A DNA stretch of 64,000 nt from Saccharomyces paradoxus (Eukaryota > Ascomycota > Saccharomycetes > Saccharomycetales > Saccharomycetaceae): assembly GCF_002079055.1 (NCBI RefSeq), contig NC_047502.1, forward strand, positions 186,001 through 250,000. Direction: 5' to 3'. The translations under genes and the position numbers were made by a program. Below, piece after piece: positions 10,346-18,868 of the stretch. Every line of letters starts with the position of its first letter. Within the stretch, counting starts at the first letter, position 1. The notes under the pieces were generated by a model that saw nothing but the letters and a program-made list of their open reading frames with translations, made no database searches and had not been told where the DNA came from.

Positions 10346-10907
10346 ATGACATTTTATTCGTACTATACGTAATAGTATTTCGCTCTTCGATATTATAAGG
10401 AGGCGCATGGGATTCGTCAATGCTTATTCTGGCAGGATTTGCATAATGAAATATTGCGACGACCTGCTCCCGCTCATGGGAAAATATGGATAATTTGTCA
10501 TGCCATTGTTAAGCTTCGCCAGTAAAAATATCTGAGATAATGTCTATTTAAAGTTTCAGTTATTCGCAGTTTTCGCTGCACAGTTTTCTTAAAGAAGATT
10601 GATACATATGCTACTCATTTCCTATGTCTAAACTTTTGAGAAAATATCACACCTTCTGTATCCAATAAGTATATTATTAATAGGTCTTCAATTAATGCAG
10701 ATAGTATAAACAGCCGCTAGCAAGTGCTAGTCAAAGCATTACCCGTTTTTGGCGCTTTTGTGTTTTTTTCAAGAAAAATGTTATGTATGAACCATGGAAC
10801 ATGAGTTCATATGGAGGAAGTGTTACAAATAGCTTGCACAGTCTGGCAGGGAATAATATTGAACAAAAGTTGCATCCATTAATATATCAAAGAGGAAAGG
10901 AACAAAA
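10346..10907. promoter_or_regulatory. CBC2 promoter region with Reb1 site and upstream ATGs
   Basis: A consensus Reb1 site TTACCCG lies at 10739-10745, about 165 bp upstream of CBC2. A cluster of six upstream ATGs follows (10778, 10783, 10787, 10794, 10801, 10811). One of them opens a 59-codon frame that overlaps the CBC2 start. Nothing gene-like is seen between the LTR remnant and the Reb1 site. Confidence 0.5.
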
Positions 10908-11534
10908 ATGTCCTTGGAGGAATTTGACGAAGTTAAATATGATCATTCAACTAAACGTCTAGATACACCATCAAGATACTTGCTGCGCAAGGCCAGAAGG
11001 AACCCTAATGGGTTGCAAGAACTGCGTGAGTCGATGAAATCATCCACCATTTACGTAGGAAATCTTTCATTTTATACATCAGAAGAACAAATCTACGAAT
11101 TATTCAGTAAATGTGGTACGATAAAAAGAATAATTATGGGCTTGGACCGTTTTAAGTTCACGCCATGTGGCTTCTGCTTTATTATATATAGTTGTCCAGA
11201 TGAAGCATTGAATGCCCTGAAATATTTGTCCGATACGAAGTTAGACGAAAAGACAATCACAATTGATCTGGATCCTGGTTTCGAAGATGGAAGACAGTTT
11301 GGTCGCGGTAAAAGTGGTGGTCAAGTCAGCGATGAATTGAGGTTTGATTTTGATGCTTCCAGAGGTGGCTTTGCCATTCCGTTTGCAGAACGTGTTGGTG
11401 TACCACATTCCAGATTTGATAACACTAGTTCACAATCAAATACGAATAATTACATTCCTCCTCCCGATGCTATGGGTACTTTCAGACCAGGTTTCGATGA
11501 AGAAAGAGAAGATGATAACTACATACCTCAGTAG
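10908..11534 (+). CDS. CBC2: Cbc2, small subunit of the nuclear cap-binding complex (CBP20)
   Basis: 208 residues, the same length as the S. cerevisiae protein. One RRM lies at about residues 46-124, with RNP2 IYVGNLSF and RNP1-like CGFCFIIY, and a YxxxHS-type N-terminal region with cap-stacking tyrosines precedes it. Known role: with Sto1/Cbc1 it binds the m7G cap of nascent Pol II transcripts and acts in splicing, export and decay. The C-terminal tail is Gly/Asp/Asn-rich. The ATG at 10908 matches the expected N-terminus [10 protein letters not shown] 128-codon plus-strand frame at 11344-11730 is a shadow that runs past the end of the gene. Confidence 0.97.
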   Translation: MSLEEFDEVKYDHSTKRLDTPSRYLLRKARRNPNGLQELRESMKSSTIYVGNLSFYTSEEQIYELFSKCGTIKRIIMGLDRFKFTPCGFCFIIYSCPDEALNALKYLSDTKLDEKTITIDLDPGFEDGRQFGRGKSGGQVSDELRFDFDASRGGFAIPFAERVGVPHSRFDNTSSQSNTNNYIPPPDAMGTFRPGFDEEREDDNYIPQ

Positions 11535-11749
11535 AATCAATCAATCTTCGTTTGAGAAAGGTTCTACGCACATGTATACGTATATTATTTTAAGAGCTTG
11601 CATAATGCTGTTGTGTAAAAATAAAATCACTTGTAACGATGATATACGTAACACGTTCAATGATATGAAAATACTATATATAGTAACGATAAATGTAAAT
11701 GGTAATAGATATAATTATATGAATATTTAAGTAATGCATCGATGAGTGA

Positions 11750-12640
11750 TCAATTCATATCGGGGTTGGATAGCTTTTTCAATTCTTCCAGCCTATCAAT
11801 CAGTTTTTTACGCCGTGTAACGGGAGCATGGGCAAATCTCTTCGATAATTCATAATCAGTGGAACAGGTTGATGTAGCATCGTACATAGTATTATTTGTG
11901 GCAGATAATGTGTTGTGATATGCTGAAACATTTTGTGCTCGTTCCACTGTGGTATTATTCGCGTTGTCATTAGGAATTGAGTTTACTAGGGTATAATAAT
12001 CACTGAATATTTTCCGTCTTCTCACATTTATGAACCAATTAGAGAGTTGAATCTTAGTCAGCCCGGTTTTGATTAACAACTCCCTCTTTTCTTGTTGTGT
12101 TGGGTAGGGATTGTTTAAATGGTTTAGTAACCAGGTATTCAGGATCTGCACTGTTTCCTTTGGTAGGTTAGACCTCCTGCCAGAATTTTGCTTCCTCCTT
12201 GATTTAGATTCTACGAAGTCTGAAATCGGCCTCTTGGATTGTGTCCCCGCATCCTTTTCTTTATTAATTATTTCACAGATTGGAGCGGATTTATAGCAAG
12301 GCTTTGTATCATCTGACACCGATTCTGATTTCTTCATACTACCATGTTGAAATTGTGTATTCATAGTACTAGTACTTGTTTTAGCTGTTGCAGTAGTAGT
12401 AGTACCAGAATTGAGTACAGGATACGTAATCGGATGCTGAGGGAGTAACACAGGCGCAGAGTAGTTTTGTTCTTCGGTACTGGACCGCAGCTTATCATGT
12501 GAGAATTCTGTGTTTGAAAATGCCAACTCGGGCATACTCCGTTTTTCTATGGAGTTAAATAGAACTTGGATAGGGGGTAGACTGACTTGATTGTCAACAC
12601 TGTTACTGTTCCTGTTTTGTATTTCACAATTATAATTCAT
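11750..12640 (-). CDS. CUP9: Cup9, TALE homeodomain transcriptional repressor
   Basis: Read from the ATG at 12640 ([11 protein letters not shown]) the protein has 296 residues; S. cerevisiae Cup9 has about 306, the difference lying in the Ser/Thr-rich linker. The frame extends a few codons further upstream but without an ATG. The TALE-type homeodomain near residues 157-220 includes [20 protein letters not shown], the three-residue loop extension NPYPTQ and the recognition helix [15 protein letters not shown]. Known role: represses the di/tripeptide importer PTR2. Cup9 is destroyed by Ubr1 when dipeptides bind the ligase, giving a positive loop for peptide uptake; it also affects copper tolerance. 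The C-terminal region that carries the degron is conserved. Confidence 0.96.
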   Translation of the reverse strand: MNYNCEIQNRNSNSVDNQVSLPPIQVLFNSIEKRSMPELAFSNTEFSHDKLRSSTEEQNYSAPVLLPQHPITYPVLNSGTTTTATAKTSTSTMNTQFQHGSMKKSESVSDDTKPCYKSAPICEIINKEKDAGTQSKRPISDFVESKSRRKQNSGRRSNLPKETVQILNTWLLNHLNNPYPTQQEKRELLIKTGLTKIQLSNWFINVRRRKIFSDYYTLVNSIPNDNANNTTVERAQNVSAYHNTLSATNNTMYDATSTCSTDYELSKRFAHAPVTRRKKLIDRLEELKKLSNPDMN

Positions 12641-13091
12641 ATTGGGATGCAACTAAATCTCTAGTTTGTTAGCATAAAAGTGGGGGCTCGGCAAGAAGCG
12701 ATCAGTAGCACTGGATGGGCGTGATATCGTTTAAGAATAAGGGTAGGATAATTAAGTAAAAAATTGTGTTAATAAATACCTTGAACAATTTATCATAATC
12801 TTAACAATCAACAGAAACAGAAGACATTCAGAAACAAGAAAACGCCGGGCGCGACAAGAATAGTCATAAAAAATTTATTATTAATATATACTCCTGTAGG
12901 AAAACAAAGGACAAAAAATTAATTACCTGAAGAAAAAACAAATTACAACTTGATGTACATGAATAAATTAAGGTTCAACAAAAGAGCAAAGCTCAGAGAC
13001 GTAAAATGACAGAATGACCCATTCCAGCAGAATGAAGTCTGAATCCGAAGAAAGAAGTAAATACGCGCGTGAGCGGATAAGGTTTTCTTAT

Positions 13092-13481
13092 CTAGCCAAT
13101 CACAAAAATCAACAGTAGTAATTCACGTGGGACTTTTTTGTGTCTCATGGAATTGCCCTTTACGTACAGTCTTCGCTCATTATCAGGACGGTTTGACAGA
13201 AAACTGAGCGAGATCAAAAATATACCTCTACCGCTCGTGAGTGCCCAGAAAGTCCCGTGAACAACACAACGTCCCGAAAGTGACAGTTTTTCTTTTGTCG
13301 CTTTACTTTTTTGAGCCTTAGAGGGCTGTGGCTCCTCTGCGTATGGGTAACAGTAGGGCTCTTTCTTCGGGCAACGCCGACCCTGGGTGCATTTGCCAGT
13401 GTGAGGAAGCACGCTGCCCTCCTTGTTTTCAGTGTGGACTAGATCAAGCCCGCTGAAGACTACGAAACACGCACAAAACAT
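13092..13481 (-). other. 129-codon ORF of unknown status in the CUP9 upstream region
   Basis: An ATG-started frame encoding 129 residues, with several cysteines in the first half (MFCACF..., then CTQGRRCPKKEPYC) and a hydrophobic end. I recognise no family. No ORF of this size is annotated at the syntenic S. cerevisiae site, as far as I recall. It could be a chance frame in locally GC-richer DNA, or lie in the CUP9 5' leader, as it is on the same strand 450 bp upstream. Confidence 0.2.
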
Positions 13482-13962
13482 TTAGGTACTACATAGGCCA
13501 GCAGCAGAAAAGCGGTCGGTATGCTCCTTTTCTCCGTTGCCGTTAACGGTCAAATTATCTAAGACACATAACGGAAAAAGCATATGTAAAATAGTCACGC
13601 ACATTTGTCCGGCATCTTCTGTAGTTACCTTGCAGGACAGGATAAGGTTTGGAGGCATGGTACTTCATCCATATTTGCTCACTATGAAGTTGCTCACTTT
13701 CTCGCGAGTGCATTCCTTCATCAACTTACTAACGCATTGGCTTGGCGCTTAAAGCAGTAATGAAACGTGTTTTTTCAGGGGCCCGCCAATATTGCTATTG
13801 TGTCGCTCTCCAACAGGTTGTTTACAGAGTTCTTTTTTGATAGCTCCCTCTTTCCCTTCCTCTACCGTTTGAAATGACTAAAAGGCGTTGGCTCGGTTTT
13901 CTTTGATGCTGGTGTAATCTCAAGTCATATAAGGTCAAGGTTGCTTTGACGATCTGGCAGTC

Positions 13963-14004
13963 ACGAGTCAAATGTTACGAGTCAAAGGTTACGAGTCAAA
14001 ATAC
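13963..14004. repeat. 14-bp tandem repeat, three units, each with TGACTC half-site
   Basis: Units start at 13963, 13977 and 13991 with the core ACGAGTCA (TGACTCGT on the other strand). The first two units differ at one base and the third keeps ten of fourteen. The core resembles a bZIP (Gcn4/Yap) half-site. Confidence 0.75.
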
Positions 14005-14715
14005 GAGCCTAAGCATCTCTCTGTGGAAAAAAAAATATGGCCAGCTCTATAAAATAAAACTACTTATAAAATTAGATAGAGGCTGGCTTATATTAAGGAA
14101 AGTACTGTGATTTATTTTATTTACCTTCGAGGTCCCCGTCAACAGGCAAAAGAAGTGCTTCTTGCACGTGTTCCTGGCCTTTTCTCTTTCTTTTTGAAAC
14201 GTAAAAAAACATAGAACGTCTTGGCGCTAATTTTAAACTGCCTTTAAAAACACACGTGGTACACATTTTGATTCCAGGCTGATCGAACTATCCTGCCCTT
14301 TCTTCCATAGTAAATAATTTCCCATTTGGCCTTCTCTTGGCACTTCACCTACTAAACAACCTCTTAGGTTATTTAGGGGGTAGAAGTGTGGAGAAAGCAA
14401 TAAAAAAAGAAAATTGTGGGAATTCTTCTAATATGACTATGTTGACGCTTATGTATATGACTATGACACCTTATTCTATCCTTTTGTCTAGGAAGCTCTG
14501 CCGATAAAAAAAATACCCCGCGGAGATGTCTTGACTGGCGAACAAAAATGTCTCGCGCAGGCAAAAACCAACTTCAAATGCACGGACTCCAAATTTAAAT
14601 TTAACCATATTTAGTCCTCCTATACAAGAAACCTACAAAGCGTAAGAATACATAGTATGCGTACTGTAGGTGCTTGTCTGCATAAATCGATATATAAATT
14701 TTTTCCAACTCTTGA

Positions 14716-17067
14716 TTAGAATTCGTTCGTATTTATTCCATGAAGGTTTTTATTTTCAAGAAAATAGCGTGCCGAATTTTGTAAAATTGTGCCCAGTGTG
14801 TTAACTTGAGCCTGCACAGAACTCCAGTCCTTAGTTGCAATAGAGTCCCTTATTTCAGGGAAAGTCCATGAACGAAGTGGATCGCCTTTGTCGAGCCGGA
14901 GTTTTGGCCCGAAAATAACGTTCTTGTAAAATGCCCTATCCAATAATCCTTCCTCCAAACATTGGGCAACACCAATTTGAGAAAGTAGGTAGTTCCATGA
15001 CCAGCGGTTAATGGCAATGATGGTGGGCTCTATATATGTGCCGGCTCCATACATAAGATCGGTCCATTCGCTTTTCCATTTTTCGAACTGCAATTTAGTG
15101 TTTTTCCATAATGTCGTACCTGAAAAGACTTCCTCAAAGTTTACAGTATTGGAACATTCTTTCTGGAGTTCTTTTAAGGTGCTTGAAAGAAAATCTACGT
15201 AATTCGATATACTGAACGGGATGAATGGATCATCAATAAGTTCAAGTGATTTTTCGACAAGATATAACATTACATCAGAAAGTATCTCTCCCTTCTTCTT
15301 GTCTCTTAGTATATCTTTGAGGACATCGAATTTGTCTTCTACTGTGTCGATCGGATATTCTCTATTCATAACCCTTGGGGATGAAATGATTGCAACTGGG
15401 ATCCCTTGCGCTAGATACGGTGTCCAGTCACCAAACTGGTGAACGTTATCCACTTTAACGTTAAATTTACGGCTCGTCGTATTCTTTTGAAAAAGATCTG
15501 CTAGTAGCGGATGACATTGTATATCTAAATCGTTACTGTCATCCCATATACCAATCTGACCGACATCAATCATGGCGTATACTTCACTTTTCAATGCCGC
15601 TCTTCTCTTTTCCATCAACTCTGTGGCTCCTGCTTCATTAAATTCGGAGCCTCCAAAGGAGATGAAATATATGTTTCTTAAAGGCTTCCAGTCAAATTTG
15701 TAAACCATTTCTTGATATAGTTGGATCAGAGATAATAAGATAACAGTACCGAAAGAAGGATACGTAGCGCCATAGCTAACAGAGTTCCTTGGTGCAGCAA
15801 TAACAATTGCCCTGCCTGCTTGTTCCGATCCTTCAATTTTACCAACTATATCGTGAACCGGGTGGCGTTCCCTAATTGCTGTTTGCACTAGTAGGTCAAG
15901 TCGACAATCGTTAAGCGAACCGCTAAATAAATTATTAGAAAACTTCACGCCGGTATCAGATAATGTAGCTAGTATTTTTTCCCCTTGGTTGGTAGATATC
16001 GGTATGGATGGAATTTTGGGCAAGTACTTGGCTTCGGAAGCATCGATAGGGTCTCTTATGGATCCTTCCCACTCAGGTGTAAGTGCATCACCAGTACCGT
16101 ATTGTGGCAACGCAACTGATTTCATTTGTACCACATTTTTGTTGTCTTCATGAGGCTCGGAAATAAAGATAACCGCTTTGGCACCATATTCTTGAGCAGT
16201 CAACATTTGCTGGAAAACATAATCTCCATAATGTACTAGTAAAATAAAGTCACCGTCTAAAAGTCCTTGATCTTGCAAAGAAGCCATATCGTCCAACGAT
16301 GCTTTATTGGCATAAATCACCGCTGTGTTTCTTAAGTGACCATTGTGACTCATTGGGTTAAAATTTTCTTCATTTAATGGAATATCAAACCCCTCTGTAT
16401 CATCCTTTGGATATACATGTAATGAAGCATTTCCTGGGTAATTCGAATACGCCATGAACTCCTCTTCCCCAGCTAGCCTTATACCATTTTTGTCGAAGGA
16501 CTCCTTAATATAATGCCGAATGGCAACGTCTCCACTTGTTCCTGACATGTGGGGCATACTGCTGATATATTCTAAATCTCTTTCTATCTTTGAAAGGTCT
16601 ATCGATTTCCTAGCATATTGTAAAAGGAGGTCGTGGTCAGAGAATGAGCCATTCGAACCTCGAGCTTTTCCATTGGGTAGTCTATCACTCGCAATAATTA
16701 AAGCTGCAATGATGGACATCATCACAATATAAAATATTCTCCTCATTACCATAACATTACCTATTTTACTCAAGAACAAATCAAATTTTTCAGAGACCAG
16801 GGAAATCATTTGCGCTAGTGGATCCACAACATTCTCCTTGACTGGTATCACCACGTTATTTTCAAAACACATTCTAAACCGTTGGACTTTCTCACTAAAG
16901 GCTTCTGGGGCTTGCGGTTCTTCCATCCTCATCTCTTCCACATACAGTGGGGGTTCTGATGGCATTCCCATATTCGGCTCAAGTTCCTGCGCGTTTAGAT
17001 CATATTGTGAGTTACTAGTTGGTCCTTCAATATTCGGAACGGCAGTGTAGCCCCTAGTATTTACCAT
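14716..17067 (-). CDS. TRE1: Tre1, transferrin-receptor-like membrane protein
   Basis: 783 residues, as in S. cerevisiae. The cytosolic N-terminus contains a PPLY motif (39-42) for the WW domains of Rsp5, followed by one transmembrane segment (about 110-127). A large lumenal part has a PA-type domain, an M28 peptidase-like domain and a C-terminal dimerisation-like helical domain. Known role: with Tre2 it bridges cargo such as the metal transporter Smf1 to Bsd2 and Rsp5 for ubiquitination and vacuolar sorting. The family lacks peptidase activity, and I did not see a complete metal-ligand set. The start at 17067 gives the expected N-terminus MVNTRGYTAVP. Confidence 0.95.
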   Translation of the reverse strand: MVNTRGYTAVPNIEGPTSNSQYDLNAQELEPNMGMPSEPPLYVEEMRMEEPQAPEAFSEKVQRFRMCFENNVVIPVKENVVDPLAQMISLVSEKFDLFLSKIGNVMVMRRIFYIVMMSIIAALIIASDRLPNGKARGSNGSFSDHDLLLQYARKSIDLSKIERDLEYISSMPHMSGTSGDVAIRHYIKESFDKNGIRLAGEEEFMAYSNYPGNASLHVYPKDDTEGFDIPLNEENFNPMSHNGHLRNTAVIYANKASLDDMASLQDQGLLDGDFILLVHYGDYVFQQMLTAQEYGAKAVIFISEPHEDNKNVVQMKSVALPQYGTGDALTPEWEGSIRDPIDASEAKYLPKIPSIPISTNQGEKILATLSDTGVKFSNNLFSGSLNDCRLDLLVQTAIRERHPVHDIVGKIEGSEQAGRAIVIAAPRNSVSYGATYPSFGTVILLSLIQLYQEMVYKFDWKPLRNIYFISFGGSEFNEAGATELMEKRRAALKSEVYAMIDVGQIGIWDDSNDLDIQCHPLLADLFQKNTTSRKFNVKVDNVHQFGDWTPYLAQGIPVAIISSPRVMNREYPIDTVEDKFDVLKDILRDKKKGEILSDVMLYLVEKSLELIDDPFIPFSISNYVDFLSSTLKELQKECSNTVNFEEVFSGTTLWKNTKLQFEKWKSEWTDLMYGAGTYIEPTIIAINRWSWNYLLSQIGVAQCLEEGLLDRAFYKNVIFGPKLRLDKGDPLRSWTFPEIRDSIATKDWSSVQAQVNTLGTILQNSARYFLENKNLHGINTNEF

Positions 17068-17337
17068 CTCCTTTGTATAGGCATATATGAGCTTGCTCTG
17101 TTAAGCACAACATACACTAAAAATAACAGCTTGAGAAAATTTCAGGGCCTATGCATAAAATAATCTCATCCTGCTTCGTTTTATGTTTTTCACTGCAGCC
17201 CGAGCGCTGTCGAGCAAGAGAATTTCATCAACACGATTAAAAAATAACCGATGACAGTAGCTTTAAAAAAACTTACTCAAATGTACAGGTACTACGAAAC
17301 TATACCTAGCTAATCGCAATATTATTTATATAAAACA
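17068..17337. promoter_or_regulatory. Divergent TRE1/SPT14 promoter
   Basis: A 270-bp shared promoter. It contains an 11-of-11 match to the yeast ARS consensus, TTTTATGTTTT at 17179-17189. Such matches are common by chance, so this is only a weak hint of an origin. No other element is recognised. Confidence 0.35.
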
Positions 17338-18789
17338 ATGGGCTTTAATATAGCGTATGTCTAGTTCAAAACAGGTGTTCCAGACACATCAAAAAATATT
17401 TCTTTTGCTGATACTAACCAGTAAAGTTGAGTGTTAAATAATAACAGGATGCTGTGCGACTTTTTTTATCCACAGTTAGGTGGAGTGGAATTCCATATAT
17501 ATCATTTATCGCAAAAGCTAATAGATTTGGGTCATTCTGTCATCATTATAACTCACGCCTACAAAGATCGAGTCGGCGTACGACATCTTACCAATGGTTT
17601 GAAAGTCTACCACGTACCATTTTTTGTGATTTTCAGAGAAACTACCTTTCCCACTGTTTTTTCAACATTTCCGATAATAAGAAATATTCTTCTCAGAGAG
17701 CAGATCCAAATTGTTCATTCTCATGGCAGTGCTTCCACCTTCGCTCACGAAGGAATTCTTCATGCTAATACTATGGGACTGAGAACTGTGTTCACAGACC
17801 ATTCACTGTACGGTTTTAATAATTTAACGTCGATTTGGGTGAATAAGTTATTGACATTCACCTTGACAAACATAGACAGAGTTATATGTGTTTCTAATAC
17901 ATGCAAAGAAAATATGATTGTCCGAACAGAATTAAAACCTGATATAATATCTGTAATTCCCAACGCAGTGGTGAGTGAAGATTTCAAGCCAAGAGACCCT
18001 ACCGATGGCACCAAGAGAAGACAAGGCAGGGAAAAGATAGTGATTGTAGTTATTGGAAGGCTCTTCCCAAACAAAGGGTCCGATTTGCTTACTCGTATAA
18101 TTCCGAAAGTCTGTTCCTCACATGAAGATGTAGAATTTATAGTTGCGGGCGATGGTCCAAAGTTTATTGATTTTCAGCAAATGATTGAAAGTCACAGACT
18201 ACAGAAACGTGTGCAACTCCTGGGTTCTGTTCCACACGAGAAAGTCAGTGATGTACTGTGTCAAGGTGACATCTATTTACACGCTAGTTTAACAGAAGCA
18301 TTTGGTACAATTCTAGTCGAGGCTGCATCTTGCAATTTGCTGATTGTAACGACGCAGGTCGGAGGCATTCCCGAGGTGTTACCCAATGAGATGACTGTTT
18401 ACGCAGAGCAGACATCGGTTTCTGACCTTGTCCAAGCAACAAATAAAGCTATTAATATAATAAGAAGTAAAACTTTGGACACTTCTTCTTTTCATGATAG
18501 TGTGTCTAAAATGTACGACTGGATGGATGTAGCCAAAAGGACAGTTGACATATACACTGATATCTCTTCTACTTCTTCTACAGATGATAAAGATTGGATG
18601 AAAATGGTAGCGAATCTTTACAAAAGGGACGGAATCTGGGCGAAACATCTTTATCTGTTATGTGGCATTGTAGAATACATGCTATTTTTTCTTTTAGAGT
18701 GGCTATACCCGAGAGATGAAATTGATCTAGCTCCAAAATGGCCCAAGAAAACAATCTCCGACAAGGAAAAGGAAGCAAGAGAAACATGA
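17338..18789 (+). CDS. SPT14: Spt14, GPI-GlcNAc transferase catalytic subunit (PIG-A); spliced
   Basis: Exon 1 is 17338-17354 and exon 2 is 17448-18789; joined they encode 452 residues starting [15 protein letters not shown], exactly the yeast Spt14 N-terminus and length. Known role: the ER-membrane UDP-GlcNAc transferase that starts GPI anchor synthesis on phosphatidylinositol. It is a GT-B fold, GT4-family enzyme: the Gly-rich N-terminal motif [22 protein letters not shown], and the EX7E-type motif EAFGTILVE are all present. A hydrophobic segment near residues 405-425 anchors it. Reading the unspliced exon 2 alone would lose the first six residues. It is convergent with NIP100, only 79 bp away. 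Confidence 0.97.
17355..17447 (+). other. SPT14: SPT14 spliceosomal intron (93 nt)
   Basis: The 5' splice site GTATGT is at 17355-17360, the consensus branch point TACTAAC at 17412-17418 and the 3' splice site CAG at 17445-17447. The branch point lies 30 nt before the acceptor. It is phase 2, splitting an Ala codon. Exon 1 is only 17 coding nucleotides, a common pattern for yeast introns. Confidence 0.96.
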
Positions 18790-18868
18790 AGTTTGTACAA
18801 GAGGAAAGAATTAGCCTATTCATTTATTTACTATATTTGAATGTTATTGACCTGTTAGAATTCTTTGG

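Larger units (their letters stand above)
12641..14715. promoter_or_regulatory. Long CUP9 upstream region with E-boxes, GATA sites and tandem repeat
   Basis: At about 2.1 kb this is the longest stretch without a recognised gene, between CUP9 and the 3' end of TRE1, both on the minus strand. Three CACGTG E-boxes lie at 13124-13129, 14165-14170 and 14253-14258. An inverted GATAAG pair spans 13076-13092, with another GATAAG at 13641-13646. A perfect palindrome CCGTTAACGG lies at 13540-13549. Three tandem copies of ACGAGTCA start at 13963. A 129-codon minus-strand frame (13092-13481) is described separately. Such length and motif density suggest complex control of CUP9, possibly with a long 5' leader. 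Confidence 0.5.

Noticed and set aside
11344-11730. 128-codon frame overlapping the CBC2 end
   Set aside because: The first half is a shadow of CBC2 and the second half is AT-rich 3' flank; no recognisable protein.
12641-12652. Upstream extension of CUP9 beyond MNYNC
   Set aside because: The extra codons contain no ATG; the first Met of the frame matches the known start.
17179-17189. Exact ARS consensus match as a replication origin
   Set aside because: The 11-bp consensus occurs by chance many times more often than origins; another exact match lies at 45688-45698 in the CDC60 5' leader. Without flanking B elements assessed or replication data I do not call an origin.
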